64,000 bases of DNA, from contig OY101118.1 in assembly GCA_956465555.1 (NCBI GenBank), positions 1,116,001 to 1,180,000 of the forward strand, written 5' to 3'. Positions within the stretch are counted from its first letter, which is position 1. The number at the start of each line of letters is the position of its first letter. This DNA comes from Nitzschia sp. pyKryTriq1 (lineage: Eukaryota; Bacillariophyta; Bacillariophyceae; Bacillariales; Bacillariaceae). A program made the translations under genes and the position numbers. Below are positions 32,796-45,453 of this stretch, one piece after another. The notes under the pieces are model-generated. The model did no database searches, was not told where the DNA came from, and saw only the letters and a program-made list of their open reading frames with translations.

Positions 32796-33845
32796 CTTTC
32801 CTTCTTCAAAGAGATCAGCGATGAGTAAAATAAGCGAAGGACTTGCCTTTGCTATTTGTAGAATCTCAGCTGCTCGCTAGAGAGAGATTATACGTAGAGA
32901 AGAGAGAAATACTGGTCGTTTTCGCCTTTCGCCCAAGAGTGCTTGTGCCGTACTCCTCCTTGTTATTATAACTGAAGAGGTCGTGCAACAACCGAAAAAT
33001 AAAATAACAATGTGGCCAGCAAACTCCCTACTATTACCGGTAGACAGTCAGTACGTTCCCGTCGACTTTCGCCAACCAATCGAATTCTCGTCTTGCATAC
33101 GTCTGGCGGCGGGTCTTCACAGACAGACAGTTCAGCAGTTCCTTGGTTCCGCCCGCCAGTCTTCTCCTTCTCACGTTTCTCGCTCGTCGGTTTTCCTCGC
33201 TTTTTTCTCCCTTTTGCTCCGTACGCTTCGTACACGTACGGTATGATAACGGTAACGCACGCACGGTAAAACTACCTATCAATGAGCGCTCTAAGGTACC
33301 AGTAGTCTACTGTATGCGAACAGGGAACACGTACCGGGTAAAGGTACGGACGGTAGCTTTTCGGGTCTGTCCTGCCATCCGTCCTGCGTACGGACCGTCC
33401 TGCGTACGGATGGAGAATGTACAGTACGAGTACGGTACCGTACCTGGTACCGGTACAAGTACGATAAAACAAAGACGCATTCGTCATTATTTACAATGCT
33501 TCGAACTAATCCAGAAGTACGGTACCGTACATACCGGTACGTACTGGTTGTAGTGGTACAGATCTCGTACTGTAGTCCACAAGCACAATCTACCGGTAAG
33601 ACACCAAGCCGCTGGTCTAGGACTACTACAACTACTGCCGGTAGCAGAAAGTTTACGGCGCTACCGACATAGTATTACGTACTCGTACGAATAAAAATGA
33701 ACTCCTAGTAGAGTACCCACGCCCGACGTAATGATATGTATGATGATGTCGGCTGCCTGATAAAAAATAGAACTCGTACTGCTCGTTCTCAATGGTTGCT
33801 TCGTACGTACTATTTCAATTCGACCGCCGGTCCTAGCTAAAAAAC
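32796..33845. other. Intergenic, rich in GTACC palindromes
   Basis: About 1 kb with no supported gene. Dense ggtaccgtacctggtaccgg-type repeats lie at 33421-33463 and 33516-33545, and a CGTCCTGCGTACGGA direct repeat near 33379-33409. Upstream of the TTL-like gene and downstream of the desaturase. Confidence 0.6.
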
Positions 33846-35204
33846 TTACACGGCTCTCCCATGGAGCCAACTGAAAGTCTTGGGTGCCTCTTCCTCGTTG
33901 ACTTTCTTCTTCTTGTTCATTGATCTTTCTGCGAGCTTGGTGTAGCGTTCGGGGAGCTTGCACAGGTACTCACGTTCTTTTTCGGCCTCACTCGAAAGGC
34001 CCTCGAGATGTTCGAGATCCCATCTTTCCACAAGGTGACGGATAATGTCAGCGTAGTCAATGGCAGTGTACACATCTAGCTTTTGCGCAATATCCGAGAA
34101 GTCCTTGTAGAGATTCTCATTTTTACCATCGGTCATGAGCTCAGCGGGCATGACAATTTGCCCGCGCATCATATCTCCGAAGACCATGATCAAGCCATCG
34201 GGGTCACGCTTCAGAATTTCTTCGCAGAAAAGCTGGTAAGCCTTCTCGTGACGACCCTCGTCACCTGCAATCTGGGCACAGATCTTTCTAAGGCTCTTGT
34301 CACCATACTGACCAGCTAGGCGACCTACATTGGCGTGTGAAACCTTGGTCGCACGCTCTTGGAACGAAGTGTAAACAAAACCTCTGTAAGGATCCTTCTG
34401 CGCATCAGGATTGAATCCGTTGGTGATCAAATGCTGGATGGTGACTTCGATCGAGCGCATGTCACAGCGTCCACCAAGGTACAAGTATTTGTTCAAAAGA
34501 TCACCGTGACGATTCTCTTCCGAAGTCCATCCACGGCTCCATCGCGCCCAGGGAGTGTCAGTATCACCAGTGGGATCATCACAGCCCTCAAAGGTGTTCA
34601 ACAACGTTTGATAAGTGGGAAGAGCTTCTTCCGTCACCATGTCGCCCACCAACACAACCATAACCTCATCAGGGACTCCCTCCGCCATCTTGCGAAGCTC
34701 CTTGACTTCATCCTCCCATCCTTCTTTCGAAAGATCCGGTAGGAAGTCTTGCGGCTGCCAAGCCTTCTCACCAGTTTCCAAAAGCTACATATTCGCAGAT
34801 GACGAGAAGAGAGAACAGAAAAGGCAAAAATAGGTGAGAAAAACAAAATCGCAGGAAGGAGCGATTGCGCACATGAGGATCCAATGATAGTCTTCATCAC
34901 AAGGTGCACTTACAATCTCGTCCACCATGCGTCCAGCAAGAGGGCCAATGTCCTCGATAACTTCTACATGCTTCGGGTAGAGATACTTGGTCGACTTCAA
35001 ACGTTCTTGCAGATTTTTTTCGGAAAAAGATACTCCACAGATGTCTTCGTATTCCTTGTTCGTGATGGTTGATGGGTCAACCGCGACCTTCAAAGGAGAT
35101 CCCACTCGGCTAAATGTAGGGTTCGTCTGAAACGCGTAAACGGTGGCGACCAGAAACGTGGCTACGGCGGCTCTGAGGCCAAAACTTTCATGGTTGGACA
35201 TCAT
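33846..35204 (-). CDS. Plastid stearoyl-ACP Δ9 desaturase
   Basis: Exons 35204..34914 and 34784..33846, about 409 residues. Introduces the first double bond into stearoyl-ACP in the plastid stroma, using ferredoxin. The diiron ligands are visible in EENRHGDLL and DEGRHEKAY, and the family motif CWQPQDFLP appears as AWQPQDFLPD across the splice join. The presequence has a signal peptide (AAVATFLVATVYA) followed by FQTN, the bipartite diatom plastid signal with F at the cleavage site. A basic lysine-rich patch (MNKKKKVNEEE) lies near the C-terminus. Length is normal. Confidence 0.93.
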
Positions 35205-36293
35205 CGTCGTTGCTTGATTATTCAGGCGTCTATGACGTTAATGAGAATGATGATGGTTCGAGTCTTTCGACGACGACCCACAGCACAAGAACAGCAATTA
35301 CGAGCAGTATCAAGAAAGCATCGATGATGTCGTAGTCTTTTTGAGGAAGCGCCACAGTGTCAAAAAAGTGGCGTCACCGTGTTGCTACGTTGCTTCTGGT
35401 ACACACGGCTACCCTTCAACGAGTGGGGGATGAGCGAATGAACCTGGCGCACAGAGTTCGCACCCGACGACTTTTCCACGTCAGATCATAAACGTATACA
35501 TGACACATAAAAAATAATAAACAATGATTCCACGTGGAAACCAAATTCCGACTTTTGACCAATAAGAATAAAAAAATTTGTCGCAGACGTTATTTCAGAC
35601 CGTTCAGAGGGTGTCGCATGGCTATATTTTGCATGAAGTCAGAGTGTCACACCAGAAACCTCATTTATTGGGAAAGATTTCATGAGCCAATCACTTTCGC
35701 GATCTTTCGATCGTGCCCCCAAATAAATTACGTTCGCGGCATGGTTCGCGACGATCTTCTTCATCGGCGCATCATTGAATACGTCGTCAAACCTCGGACG
35801 TGTACCCCTCCCGTAGAACGCGCTACTGAAACAGCGTACATTCTGTCCGTTTGCTCCACAATTCTGATGACACCATTTCGAGGCGACCACAATGTCACAT
35901 GTCACGTTGCAGCAGGGAGTGACGTAGCGCCAATTTTATTCGGGGAAGTCAAAGATTGCCTTGTCCGTTTCTGTCCGTCACATCGTCAACAGCCCCTCCT
36001 CGGCGCCCCCCTCTCCAACAACACCCACGACCACCATCCACAATCGACCATCGATCCAAACACAAAACTTCACACATCGCACACGAGGAAAGTGGAAAGC
36101 CTCATTCAACTTCGACTTGTGCTGTGTACCTCGTCTTATGCGTACAGGTACAGAACATCGTAGAAACCACAAAGTTACAAGTACTCGCTTTCGGAGAAAG
36201 TGTGAGATATATTGAGAAATAACTGGAATCGACGAAAACCATTCCAAAAATGAAAATATAACAGGTGCACAAACATCATCACAATCACACTTT
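35205..36293. other. Divergent intergenic region
   Basis: 5' regions of the desaturase (minus) and the PPR-SMR gene (plus). The open frames here (including one of 209 codons at 35534-36163) have no domain and unusual composition, so no gene is called. Confidence 0.55.
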
Positions 36294-39200
36294 ATGAGGC
36301 GTTTTCTTTCAAATTTCGTTTTCCTGGTGATAGGAAATGAGTTTGCGGTGGGGTTTGTCGGTCGAGGGCTGCTCTCGTTTCATTCTTCCTTGTCTGCAAC
36401 ACGTAATCATGGGGCAGATCTGGACGTGACGAACTTCAATCGAACTTTGTACTCTCAGGATGGGGGGCAGAATCGAAACACCACGAGAGGGAGAAGAGAA
36501 AGAACATGGATCGACCGAGCTAGCCTAGGCTCCACCCAAGAATTTGGATCGAATAATGGTCTCCAAACTCCTCCAGCCACTTTTCAAGCTCTCCAGCGGC
36601 TCACACGCGTCCAAGATATCGACAAGTGGATGCAAAGCGCCGTTCGTGGAGAGCATCTTGTGACGTTTGGCGACTGGAATGTAAATTCTCAAATTGAATT
36701 TATCAAGGTTTTACAGCAGAAAAGGGCTTATGAGTCTATCATGATGTTCTTGCGTCACCTAGAGCGGCCACACGTGAAAGTTTATACAACAGCAATGTTC
36801 GCCATGGCAATATCTTCTCATGATCGGCATCGTGCTCTTGAAATTCTGGATTGGATGGACGAGCGAGAAGTGCAACCGACCTCGTTGACTTTTATTGCCC
36901 TCCTAGGCTCGGTGGATGGCCCCGCAATGACCACTCGGACGATGAAGCGAATTGAAAGCTATCAGAGAGTGCAATTATCTGCCGAGGTTTTCAATTCTGC
37001 AATCTATGCATGTCGGCGACGCAGTCCAGCGAGAGGTGCCTCGCCTACGAGTAGTGCAAATGATTGGCAAACAGCTCTCAATCTATTGCAAGCAATGCGA
37101 CGAAAACGGATACAGCCGACTGTCAAGACATATCGCGCCATTTTGCAGGTATTATCGGGGACTGGTCAAGTGAGCATGGCGAAATCGATCTTACAACAGC
37201 TGCAAAACAGTCCGGGTCTCAAGCCAGACGATCGTGTTTGGGCAGCCGCGATCAATGTCTGCGCAGAAGCTGGGGACTACAACGGCGCCATTCATTTCAT
37301 CAATGATATGAATGCAACCGGATATCGTCCAAACCTACTTCACTGCTCTGGTCTATTGCAAGCCTTCGCTCTCAGTGGTCAAGATGAGATGGCTCTGCAA
37401 GCTCTAGCGATGATGACTGCGCAAGAAGGGCAAACTGATAATCTCAACGCTTCATTTTCGTTTTATTTACCCCCGATATCCCCTGATTTGATTGCTTTGA
37501 ATACTTGTATTGCTGCGTGTGCCAAATCAGGTAATATCGCAGCGGCGTTGTCAATTGCTGAGCGGATGAAAGAAGGTGAATTTCGGGATCCTGGCAAGGG
37601 GGGGCCAATCTCACCAGACCTTATCTCGTACAATAATATTTTGAGATTCTGTGAAGAACCGGAAGCTGCCAAGCAAATTATCAAAGAGGTAAGAACGATG
37701 ATCACTGGATTATGAAATGCAAAAAGTACTATTCTTGACCCTCATCGATGCAATTCAGATGCGTCTATCTCGGAGGAAGCGACATGGCGTAGTCCTTCCA
37801 TCCAGTGTTTCTTATGCGCATGCCATTAACGTCTGCCAGCGGGCAAATGCACCAGACGTACACACCGCGAGAACCTTGCTTGAATGGGCCCTGGATGATG
37901 GAGTCCAGCCTACTGTTTACATGTTTGCTGCCGCAATCTGGGCCGCCCAAAAAAGCGGTGACCGCACTGCAGCATTGGACTTGTTCCTGCAAATGGAAGA
38001 ATTGGGTTGCCCTCCAAACACTGTGGCTTACAATGGTGTCATCTCCGCGTTGTGTGATAGTGGTGATGTCGAGCATGCTATTTTGATATATGAAGAGATG
38101 AAAGGTCGAGGAATGAGTCTCAGCGCCTCAGTGTTCAAGGTGAGTTAGTATGTTCAATGCGTTTTGACCCTGGAAGTGAAAGCTACTCAAATTGTTTCAG
38201 CGCCTTGCCCTAGCCATTCAAGCGATTGGGCTGCCTGAGGAAAGACAACAGTGTTTGGAACGCGTTGTCTCTTTGATGGACACAACAGAAAAGACTGTGA
38301 AGATAGGCGGGCGAATATTTGAGGCCTTAATATGTGTTTACGGTACACGGTCTTTGGTGGACAAGGCGTTGACTACTTTCCGCGCGATCACTGGACGTGT
38401 TGACGGGCCGTGCCTACGAGCAATCTTGCTTGCTTGTAGCCTTGCAGCTCCGCCAAGATGGGAGGATGCCGTCTCAATACTGCACACGAGTGATATTGTC
38501 GAAGATAGTTTAGGCCCTGGAAAGGTTGACCAGATCGCCTTAGGCAATGCCATCATTTGTTGTTGCAAGGCAAATGAGTTTGATGAGGCCTTGACTTTGC
38601 TTCAACTGTACGGAAGAAAGAATTCTGACAGGACGCAGAGGCTGACGTCATTGTCCGTTGCTTCGATGAATTCTCTCATAGCGGCATGTGGTCGTGGGCA
38701 ACGACCCGATCTCGCATTGGAAGTCCTTGGCACTATGGAAAGCCGCTACGGCGTCCGCCCTGATAGCAGAAGTTTTCGAAACGCGGCCATTGCGTGCAAC
38801 AAAGCTCAACACGATCAAATTCGTCTGAAAATGCCCCCTTCTTTACCCGAGGGTGTTGAATGGTGGGAATGCTCTCTCTCACTGATGAGGCGAATGAGAG
38901 AGGATGGACTAATACCAGATGTGGCAACATTTTCTGCGACGATTAGTGCATGTGAAGCCGCCGGTGAATGGCAACGGGCTCTGGGAGTGCTCCAAGCTAT
39001 GGTGGATGATGAGAACAATCTTGAGGGGGACGAGACACTGCTCAATCTCTATTGCTTTAATGCAGCCATCAGTGCTTGCGAGAAAGGGGAGGCTTGGGTA
39101 GAGGCGCTCGAGCTGTACGAACGTATGCTGGACATCGATGGCCCTATCCGTCCAAACGCCATCACACTCAATAGCCTTCTGGTCGCCCTGGAAAATGCAG

Positions 39201-39673
39201 GCCAAAAGGATTTGGCACGAAGCAAGTATGACGAAGGACGCAAACTCAAGATTGTGAATCCTTGGCGGCGCACAAAGACTATCAAGGGAGAATCGGTGAG
39301 GGCAATGGTAAGTTCATCGGTCAATCAACCTGCCCCCTTTGCCTTATTGAGCTTGGCGAACTTAATGGATTGTTCTTGATTATTTCCACAGGACCTACAT
39401 AGGTTTTCTGGAGCAATGGCAAAGGCAGCAGTACGTAGTTTCATGGATGGGTACAGTCTCAGAACCGATTCTTCAAATGAAACAGTGGGAGACCTACAGA
39501 TAATCTGTGGTAAGGGTTTACACAGTGAGAAGGACCCAGTTCTTCAGGGTGCCGTTCTTTCTGTTCTATCCAACGAATACGGAGTCAAAGCAGAAGCCGA
39601 CGAAACGAATCCAGGAAGAGTTATTGTTGATGGTGCAGAGCTTCGAGGATTTGTTTCTAGAAGCAAATGGTGA
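36294..39673 (+). CDS. PPR-SMR organellar RNA-binding protein
   Basis: Four exons, 36294..37688, 37759..38139, 38201..39307 and 39392..39673, all phase 0, about 1054 residues. Many 35-residue PPR units can be seen, e.g. RALEILDWMDEREVQPTSLT, LNLLQAMRRKRIQPTVKTYR, ALDLFLQMEELGCPPNTVAY, ALELYERMLDIDGPIRPNAI. The last exon starts DLHRFSGAMAKAAVRSFMDG, an SMR domain. Together this is like plant GUN1/pTAC2-type PPR-SMR proteins that act in organelle gene expression. The N-terminus is hydrophobic and basic, fitting organelle import (plastid or mitochondrion). Confidence 0.87.
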
Positions 39674-39722
39674 ATTAATGCTACATGCACGGCATTTTCT
39701 TTTCTAGTATTGTAGCAGGTCT

Positions 39723-41736
39723 CTAACTAGCTCCGGCCACCTTTTTGAAAATGAAAACGGTGTCTGCTGATGTGCAGCCTCTCATGACCCGAAAATCTTC
39801 ATCCAGATACGTAAGATCGAGCATATTCATAGGACCAAGGCTCTTCCAGTGGTCTGCCCTCGTCGATGTTGGACCATACGTCACTCTGTCTGGCTCAATC
39901 TCGACAATGATCGATGGTTTTCCAGTAAAAAGCGACACACTAGACCGAATATCCCAGTTCCCTGTGACAGTCACGTCGAAGGAAGCGCTAGACGGAGTCA
40001 CCTCAATCCGTTCCTTATACTCCACGTCGGTCAGGAACTTGCTTGCTTTCAATATTTGTTTTAGTCCACCGAACTTCCCATTGGGCACACTCCCACCAAG
40101 CCCACTCAAACCTTGATTAAACTTCATGGCCGACGAGCTGGAGTAAAGCAACTCCCAGGTTCCGGCAAGGTCATTCAAGTCGATGTTTCCTTTCTTCATT
40201 GAAATAATATTTGTAGGCTGGTTTTCAAGAACCTGAACAATATTCAAAACTTGCTTCTGATCTTTCTCCGTACACTCAAGACCACAAGGAAGGGTGTCCT
40301 CCTCGATAATAAGATCAAGGAAGGCGACCAAGTCCTCCTTGACCTTCTTGCTGTTAGAAGTATCCGGAGAAGATTCAATATCTTCCTCGTCCTCTTCAAA
40401 GAGGGAATCGATTTCTTCGTAGAGTTTGATAAAGCCTTCCTCGTCGAGCTTACCCGATTCTGTCTTTTTGACTCTATCATAGGAATCCTGGAGTTCTGAT
40501 AGTAACAAATCGCCTCCTGCGAGCATTTCCTGGAGCTCGATCCAGTAGTTCAACTCGTCCATACCCACCAAATAGTCCTCATCAGCCAATTCTGCGAACA
40601 GAACTCCAGGCGGAAGGTCACCACCTTGTACCATCTTTCGGGCGACGGGAGCACCAGCCGACTCTGTATCACTTTCTTCTTCTTCTTCTTCTTCTCCGTC
40701 CTCGTCTTCAAACTCGAACAGTGCATCCAAGGCGACATTGAAGCTCAAGAAACCATCCACATCTAGTTCACTGGAACCAGGACTCTTCTTCGTTTTGGCC
40801 CACAAGTCATTGAATTCGTCCTCACCCAGAAGCCCTTCATCCAAAAGCTTTTGTATCTCGTCCCAAGCTTTCAAAGTTTCTTTCGATACTAGTCCCGCAG
40901 CGTCGCATAGCGTTTCGTACACACGTTCTAACTCGGCTTCCACAGTTTCGTCCTCCGCATCGATTTCGCTGTCATCATGTCGATCCACCGCTACAGCTGC
41001 TGCAGCAGCACTACTCTCTTGGGCAACTTGGGCCTCGTCCGTATCTCCTTCACCGTCATTCTCAAAAAGATCATCCACATCTCGGTATATTTGTACAAAC
41101 GAATCAACGTCTATTCTCGTTTCTTCACCGGCCACATCCGGAAACTTTGGAGCCGCATTCCAAATATCCTCCAGTTCTTCCATCAACAAATCCTCGTCGC
41201 TCTTTCATTCAAATACAAAAAGAAAAGCAGTGAGAAATTTATACTCCTAGCATGCGATGACAGCAATGGTATCGTGTGGGGCCAACCTCAGTCGGAACAT
41301 CTCCTACATTGTCGCGGAGTAATTCTAGAGCTGTGTTTTGAATTCTTCCTTGGTTGCTAGAATAAATGAATGAATGAATGTGAATGCAACTTACCAACAT
41401 ATCGGAAAAAGGCGACATCTCAGTCAGCGCTTTCTTGGTCATGAGGCCATCCTTGTCGCAATACTTGTTGAAGACTTGTTGAATGGCCGCAATGTCGTCT
41501 GCTTCCACGTAGCTCCCTCCTCCTTGAACACCAGTGGACGATTCGAAGAGGCACGTGGGCGGCCGAACGGTCAAAGTGACTTCCTGGCGTGGTCGGCATT
41601 GTGTGACCTTTGCCTCGGGCCTAAAAGCAACACCGACTTGGTTCGCAACTTTCTGGTGTTGAAGGAAGGTGAAGGCGGATCCCCATGATAAGAGCAACAG
41701 GCCAGCCACCAGATGAAACAACCCAGACCCCGTCAT
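39723..41736 (-). CDS. Plastid PAP/fibrillin with three acidic repeats
   Basis: Exons 41736..41395 and 41201..39723, about 606 residues. It begins with a signal peptide and SAFTF plastid motif (LLLLSWGSAF). Then come three acidic repeats of ~65 residues with the pattern LLxEExxxxW…DxxxFxxxxxxxDxLFE. They end IYRDVDDLFEND, NVALDALFEFED and LYEEIDSLFEED, and the first repeat is completed only by splicing. The C-terminal ~200 residues match PAP/fibrillin: LAGTWELLYSSSSAMKFNQG, TVTGNWDIRSSVSLF, YLDEDFRVMRG. Fibrillins bind lipids in thylakoids and plastoglobules. The repeats resemble degenerate EF-hand pairs, possibly regulatory. Converges with the PPR-SMR gene at 49 bp. Confidence 0.82.
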
Positions 41737-42883
41737 GATTTAGGAATCACTCGAAACTTCTGAAATAGTTCGAGACTTCGCCCTTGTGAATCTTCTTTCG
41801 ATATCGTCGTCGCAGTCGCAGACTGCCGAAGCAACAGAGTACTATGTATGGAACACAGGCGAGATGCAAGCAAAGAATGTCTCGACAACCGAGAAACAAC
41901 AACATGTTCAACACTCCAACTCCGAACACGTGCCGACGATGAGGAGTTTTGGATCGCAAAACGACGTCGGATCACACTGTCTGTTGTCGGTCGCGGTCGG
42001 AGGTCGGACGTCTCATTTCCACGTGTTCGTCAGATGTGAATTGATGAATGAAAACGCGCAAAGCGAATCCAATTCGACCTATGGTCGGAGTGGTCGAACC
42101 GAACAAGAGGCCGGCAAGAGGCAAGAGGCTCTCGCTACTACAGTACATACTAAAAGTACAAGTACCAAGTACACGTCCCGGCGGTACTACAAGGCGCGCG
42201 TATAATGGCTTCGGCAAGTTTACGATCCAGTACTGGTAGTCTCGCTACTCTCTCTAGCTCTAGTAGAGTAGTAGAGAGCAAATGAGAAAGTCGTCCTCGG
42301 AGCAAGAATGGAAATGTCACAGAAACCAGGACTTTGCCTTACTTCGGATCCTCTCTGTCTACCGAGATTGCTGGATGCGTGTCCGAGGACAAGCCCAACC
42401 GTATTCAGCAGTACAAGTACATACAGTACCGGTACAGTAACTGTACAGTACAAGGTAGGTCTACGATTACCAATTAGTAGACTATTAGAACATGTCTACA
42501 ATCTGCAAACCAACAGATCAAAAGAGCCCTCAGTAGCTCAAGCCCTTCTTTTGGTGCTTCAACTTCTGATTGATTCGCATTGGGGAAGCCGAAACGAAGA
42601 AAGTAGTACTCCTACATGGAGAAATATCGGAGATGTAATACTACCATACCTCCTAGCCCCCTATTGCTAGAGTGACAAGCCACTATAAATCTTCCTCCAG
42701 CTCTCCGATCATATCGTTGAATAAGCTCCTTCCAGAGGTACTGGTGTTGGGTAAAACTTGCACGGCGGCGGCCACCTGATGTCTTGTTGACAGAGCGATA
42801 ATCTGGAATGGAAAGTATACTCTTTGTTATTGCAACAGCAACTACCTTTCTTCTTAGAAACGCATGATACTTCAAAGAAACCT
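41737..42883. other. Intergenic region
   Basis: About 1.1 kb without a supported gene. Overlapping open frames near 41786-42205 and 42308-42670 lack any domain. GTACAAGTAC/ACCGGTAC palindromes occur near 42410-42450. Confidence 0.5.
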
Positions 42884-43180
42884 CTATGTTGGTCCTCTCA
42901 GTTTAGAGGGCGGCTGGACATTTGTCAGTCCTGGTATTTCGATTGTGTGGGTCGGCGGTGATGGGTCTCTGATTGGATCATACCCCAGTCCAAAACGGCA
43001 AAATGCGTACAAACCGTAGAAAATGAGCACAAAGGCCGTCAAGTGATTCACTGCCATTTCTAGCCGCTCTCTACTGGCTCTCACGCTCTCAATCCGCTGT
43101 TCAGTATCATCATCTTCACCGAACACGAGCGCATGCATCGGTGCCTCATTTGGAAGTCGTCGATGGCGGAAATAATGCAT
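42884..43180 (-). CDS. Small single-span membrane protein, unknown
   Basis: 98 residues. A charged N-terminal half (GEDDDTEQRIESVRASRERL) is followed by one hydrophobic span (LTAFVLIFYGLYAFCRFG) and a Pro-rich tail (DPIRDPSPPTHTIEIPG). The composition and clean hydrophobic helix make it look like a real gene, perhaps a small organelle membrane or complex-assembly protein, but no family is recognised. Confidence 0.45.
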   Translation of the reverse strand: MHYFRHRRLPNEAPMHALVFGEDDDTEQRIESVRASRERLEMAVNHLTAFVLIFYGLYAFCRFGLGYDPIRDPSPPTHTIEIPGLTNVQPPSKLRGPT

Positions 43181-44139
43181 CCCAACTCAAAGAATTTATG
43201 GAGAGCTCCTATAACGGTCTGAGCTTATCGACAAGCAGCAGTGTAATACATGTTGTTACGACTGTGCCATCTCCTATCTCACGACTACGGAAAGGATGAT
43301 TCTTCGGTTGCGTCTGCCATGCTGAACAACACAAAACACCATACCTTTCAAAACCTCAAAAAGATCGCGAAGATCTTCTCGGATCATCTTTTATCGATAA
43401 AATAATGTTGGCCGCGCGAGCGAGAATGACTGCCTCGACTGCAATAATCAGAGTGGGTCGAACGTCGAACACCATAACCATGTCGAACACGACATCGTAG
43501 TCTACAAAGAGACTGAACATCAATGATTCGTATAAAACCTGTTTGGACAGGGAGGCACTATATGATTCCACGTTACGAAGTATATAAAAACATGAGCCAA
43601 TTCACTCGAAATACCAGTCAGAGGGAGCAAACGAGACGACGCACGCACATCGTGCCCTGCGACGTCACCATGTATGATTCCATGCGCCTCGTGGTGGATA
43701 TTCATTCATAGCTTCATGCATGTATGGTATAGTAGGCTATGGATTCTCTTGGATACATTTGTGCACCCAAAGGTGTGCGATGTTTGAAACCATCCACCAG
43801 AGAATTTGAAAGCACCCCAAGACAGGGCCATTCGGTGACAGCAATTTTGCCTTTACGAGAAGGATACAAAGAGCAAATTACGAAGAGTCAGTCAGGCTTA
43901 TTCAAAGAAAAAATGGAAAATGTCGATTCAAAGAAAAGCTTGATCGCAGGTGGTGCATTACAAGTGATCAAGGGCAAAATGACGTCATTTCTCTCGCGCT
44001 GGACCAACCCTCGAACAGGACCCACGGGAAAAGGATCCTACTCGAGAATCGTAATATTGTGCGCGTATTGTACAAATCTTCTGCTTTGGGCGCAGACAGT
44101 CAACAAGCAATATGAATAGATAACTTACCAAAAGACATC
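43181..44139. other. Intergenic region
   Basis: Upstream of the small membrane protein. A 126-codon plus-strand frame at 43739-44119 shows no domain and is not called. No other signal seen. Confidence 0.5.
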
Positions 44140-45003
44140 TCAACCTGCTTTCGATTGGTTCTGTTTTTTCTGGGCTTCTTGTGCTTGATGGGGTGGTAGT
44201 ATTGGTGGTGCCAAAGGTGCCACATATTGTTCTTTGCCAATCGGATAGCTCATATCGGCATCCATCACGGTATATTCTGTCTCGCCCCATCCAGACAGGT
44301 CACCACAAGCCAAAAAAGGTATGACCGCCTTGTCTAAATTTGACGTTTCCAGTACAGTATCGTCACTATTCAACGAAAGGTTGGCTACATCCCCACCTTT
44401 GAATCGTTGACACACCACAAAACTTTCAAGGGAAGAATTTCGCGAGCTCGTGGGTTTGGCGACTGACACCCTATCAAATAAAAGACGCAGTTGAGCATAT
44501 AGCTGCCCAGCATGCCGCCCACGAAATATTTTGGCAACAAAAGTTCCTCCCTCGACCAGCACATGAGTAGTGATCTTGACTGCCATAATCAGTAATTGAG
44601 CTTGCAAGTACTCGTCCAAATCGTGAAGGCCCGTAACATCGGGGGCGCCATCACATACAACAAGCTCAGCCCGTTGACTATTTTCGAATGGTTTCAATAT
44701 GGCTCGAGCAGTCTCATAAGCGGTAATGTCGCCTTGAAGGCAGAGGACACCTTCGATCGGAGCCATTGGCTGCAAATCCACCGCCACGATGTTCGGATGT
44801 TCGTCTGTGGATTCTATTCGGTCGGCCAGTACCTGACTCCAAGACCCAGGGGCAGCACACAGATCGACAGCCCTTGTAACGCCTTCAAAAAGATGAAATT
44901 CGGAATCCAGCTGTAATAATTTAAAGGCGGAACGTGCGCGGTAACCGATTTCCTTGGCTCGGCGATAGAAAACATCGCGTTTGTCTCGAGACAGACGACC
45001 CAT
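44140..45003 (-). CDS. TRM7/FTSJ1-type tRNA 2'-O-methyltransferase
   Basis: Single exon, 287 residues, ATG followed by GRLSRDKRDVFYRRAKEIGY, the standard start of TRM7/FtsJ proteins. SAM-binding motif I is AVDLCAAPGSWSQVLADRI; the K-D-K-E tetrad fits RSAFKLLQLD, VVCDGAPDVTG, TFVAKIFRG and SSLESFVVCQRF. TRM7 methylates ribose 32 and 34 of the anticodon loop of several tRNAs in the cytosol with partner subunits. The last ~60 residues are a Pro/Gln-rich tail. Head-to-head with the transporter gene. Confidence 0.93.
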   Translation of the reverse strand: MGRLSRDKRDVFYRRAKEIGYRARSAFKLLQLDSEFHLFEGVTRAVDLCAAPGSWSQVLADRIESTDEHPNIVAVDLQPMAPIEGVLCLQGDITAYETARAILKPFENSQRAELVVCDGAPDVTGLHDLDEYLQAQLLIMAVKITTHVLVEGGTFVAKIFRGRHAGQLYAQLRLLFDRVSVAKPTSSRNSSLESFVVCQRFKGGDVANLSLNSDDTVLETSNLDKAVIPFLACGDLSGWGETEYTVMDADMSYPIGKEQYVAPLAPPILPPHQAQEAQKKQNQSKAG

Positions 45004-45453
45004 TCTTCCTTGCTAGCACAATAAATTGAGTTGTGCACTTTGGATATCCAGAGAATCAACGAATACCACCAGGGTGAAGGGCTTCAGAGGTCCATTGAGG
45101 GCAGCAGCACTCGAGCAAAGAGAGAAATTTTATGTTGATGAGGGATCGAGATCAGCGAGCGGTGTTTTGTGTGGTGGTAGGACGTCGAGATGGTCGGTAG
45201 ATTTTACGACTACTTCGAGTTGAAGTCATCCAATTGAGTCGTATTGATCGCTTCTCAGTATCCACGATCCATCAGCCAGCAGAATTTCAATTTCAAAAAA
45301 GAACACACCCAACTGATGACATGCTTGATGCTTGATGTGTTGATGACGATGTACTCGTATAATGATGATACACTGTACGAATTAACCTGCAACGCAAAGA
45401 AGGGCGGGCCATATGGCACAAAAAATATACTTCGCTGCTTCGACAAGGCAATC
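45004..45453. other. Divergent intergenic region
   Basis: Between the TRM7 and NIPA-like starts. The transporter frame is open upstream to 45244 but without a convincing leader, so this stretch is treated as 5' UTR and promoter. Confidence 0.5.

Noticed and set aside
35534-36163. 209-codon plus-strand frame
   Set aside because: No domain, odd composition, lies in the shared promoter region of two genes.
41202-41394. Extra small exon inside the fibrillin intron
   Set aside because: A direct join is in phase and completes the first acidic repeat; no supported exon lies between.
43739-44119. 126-codon plus-strand frame
   Set aside because: No recognisable domain or hydrophobic pattern; kept out as a gene.
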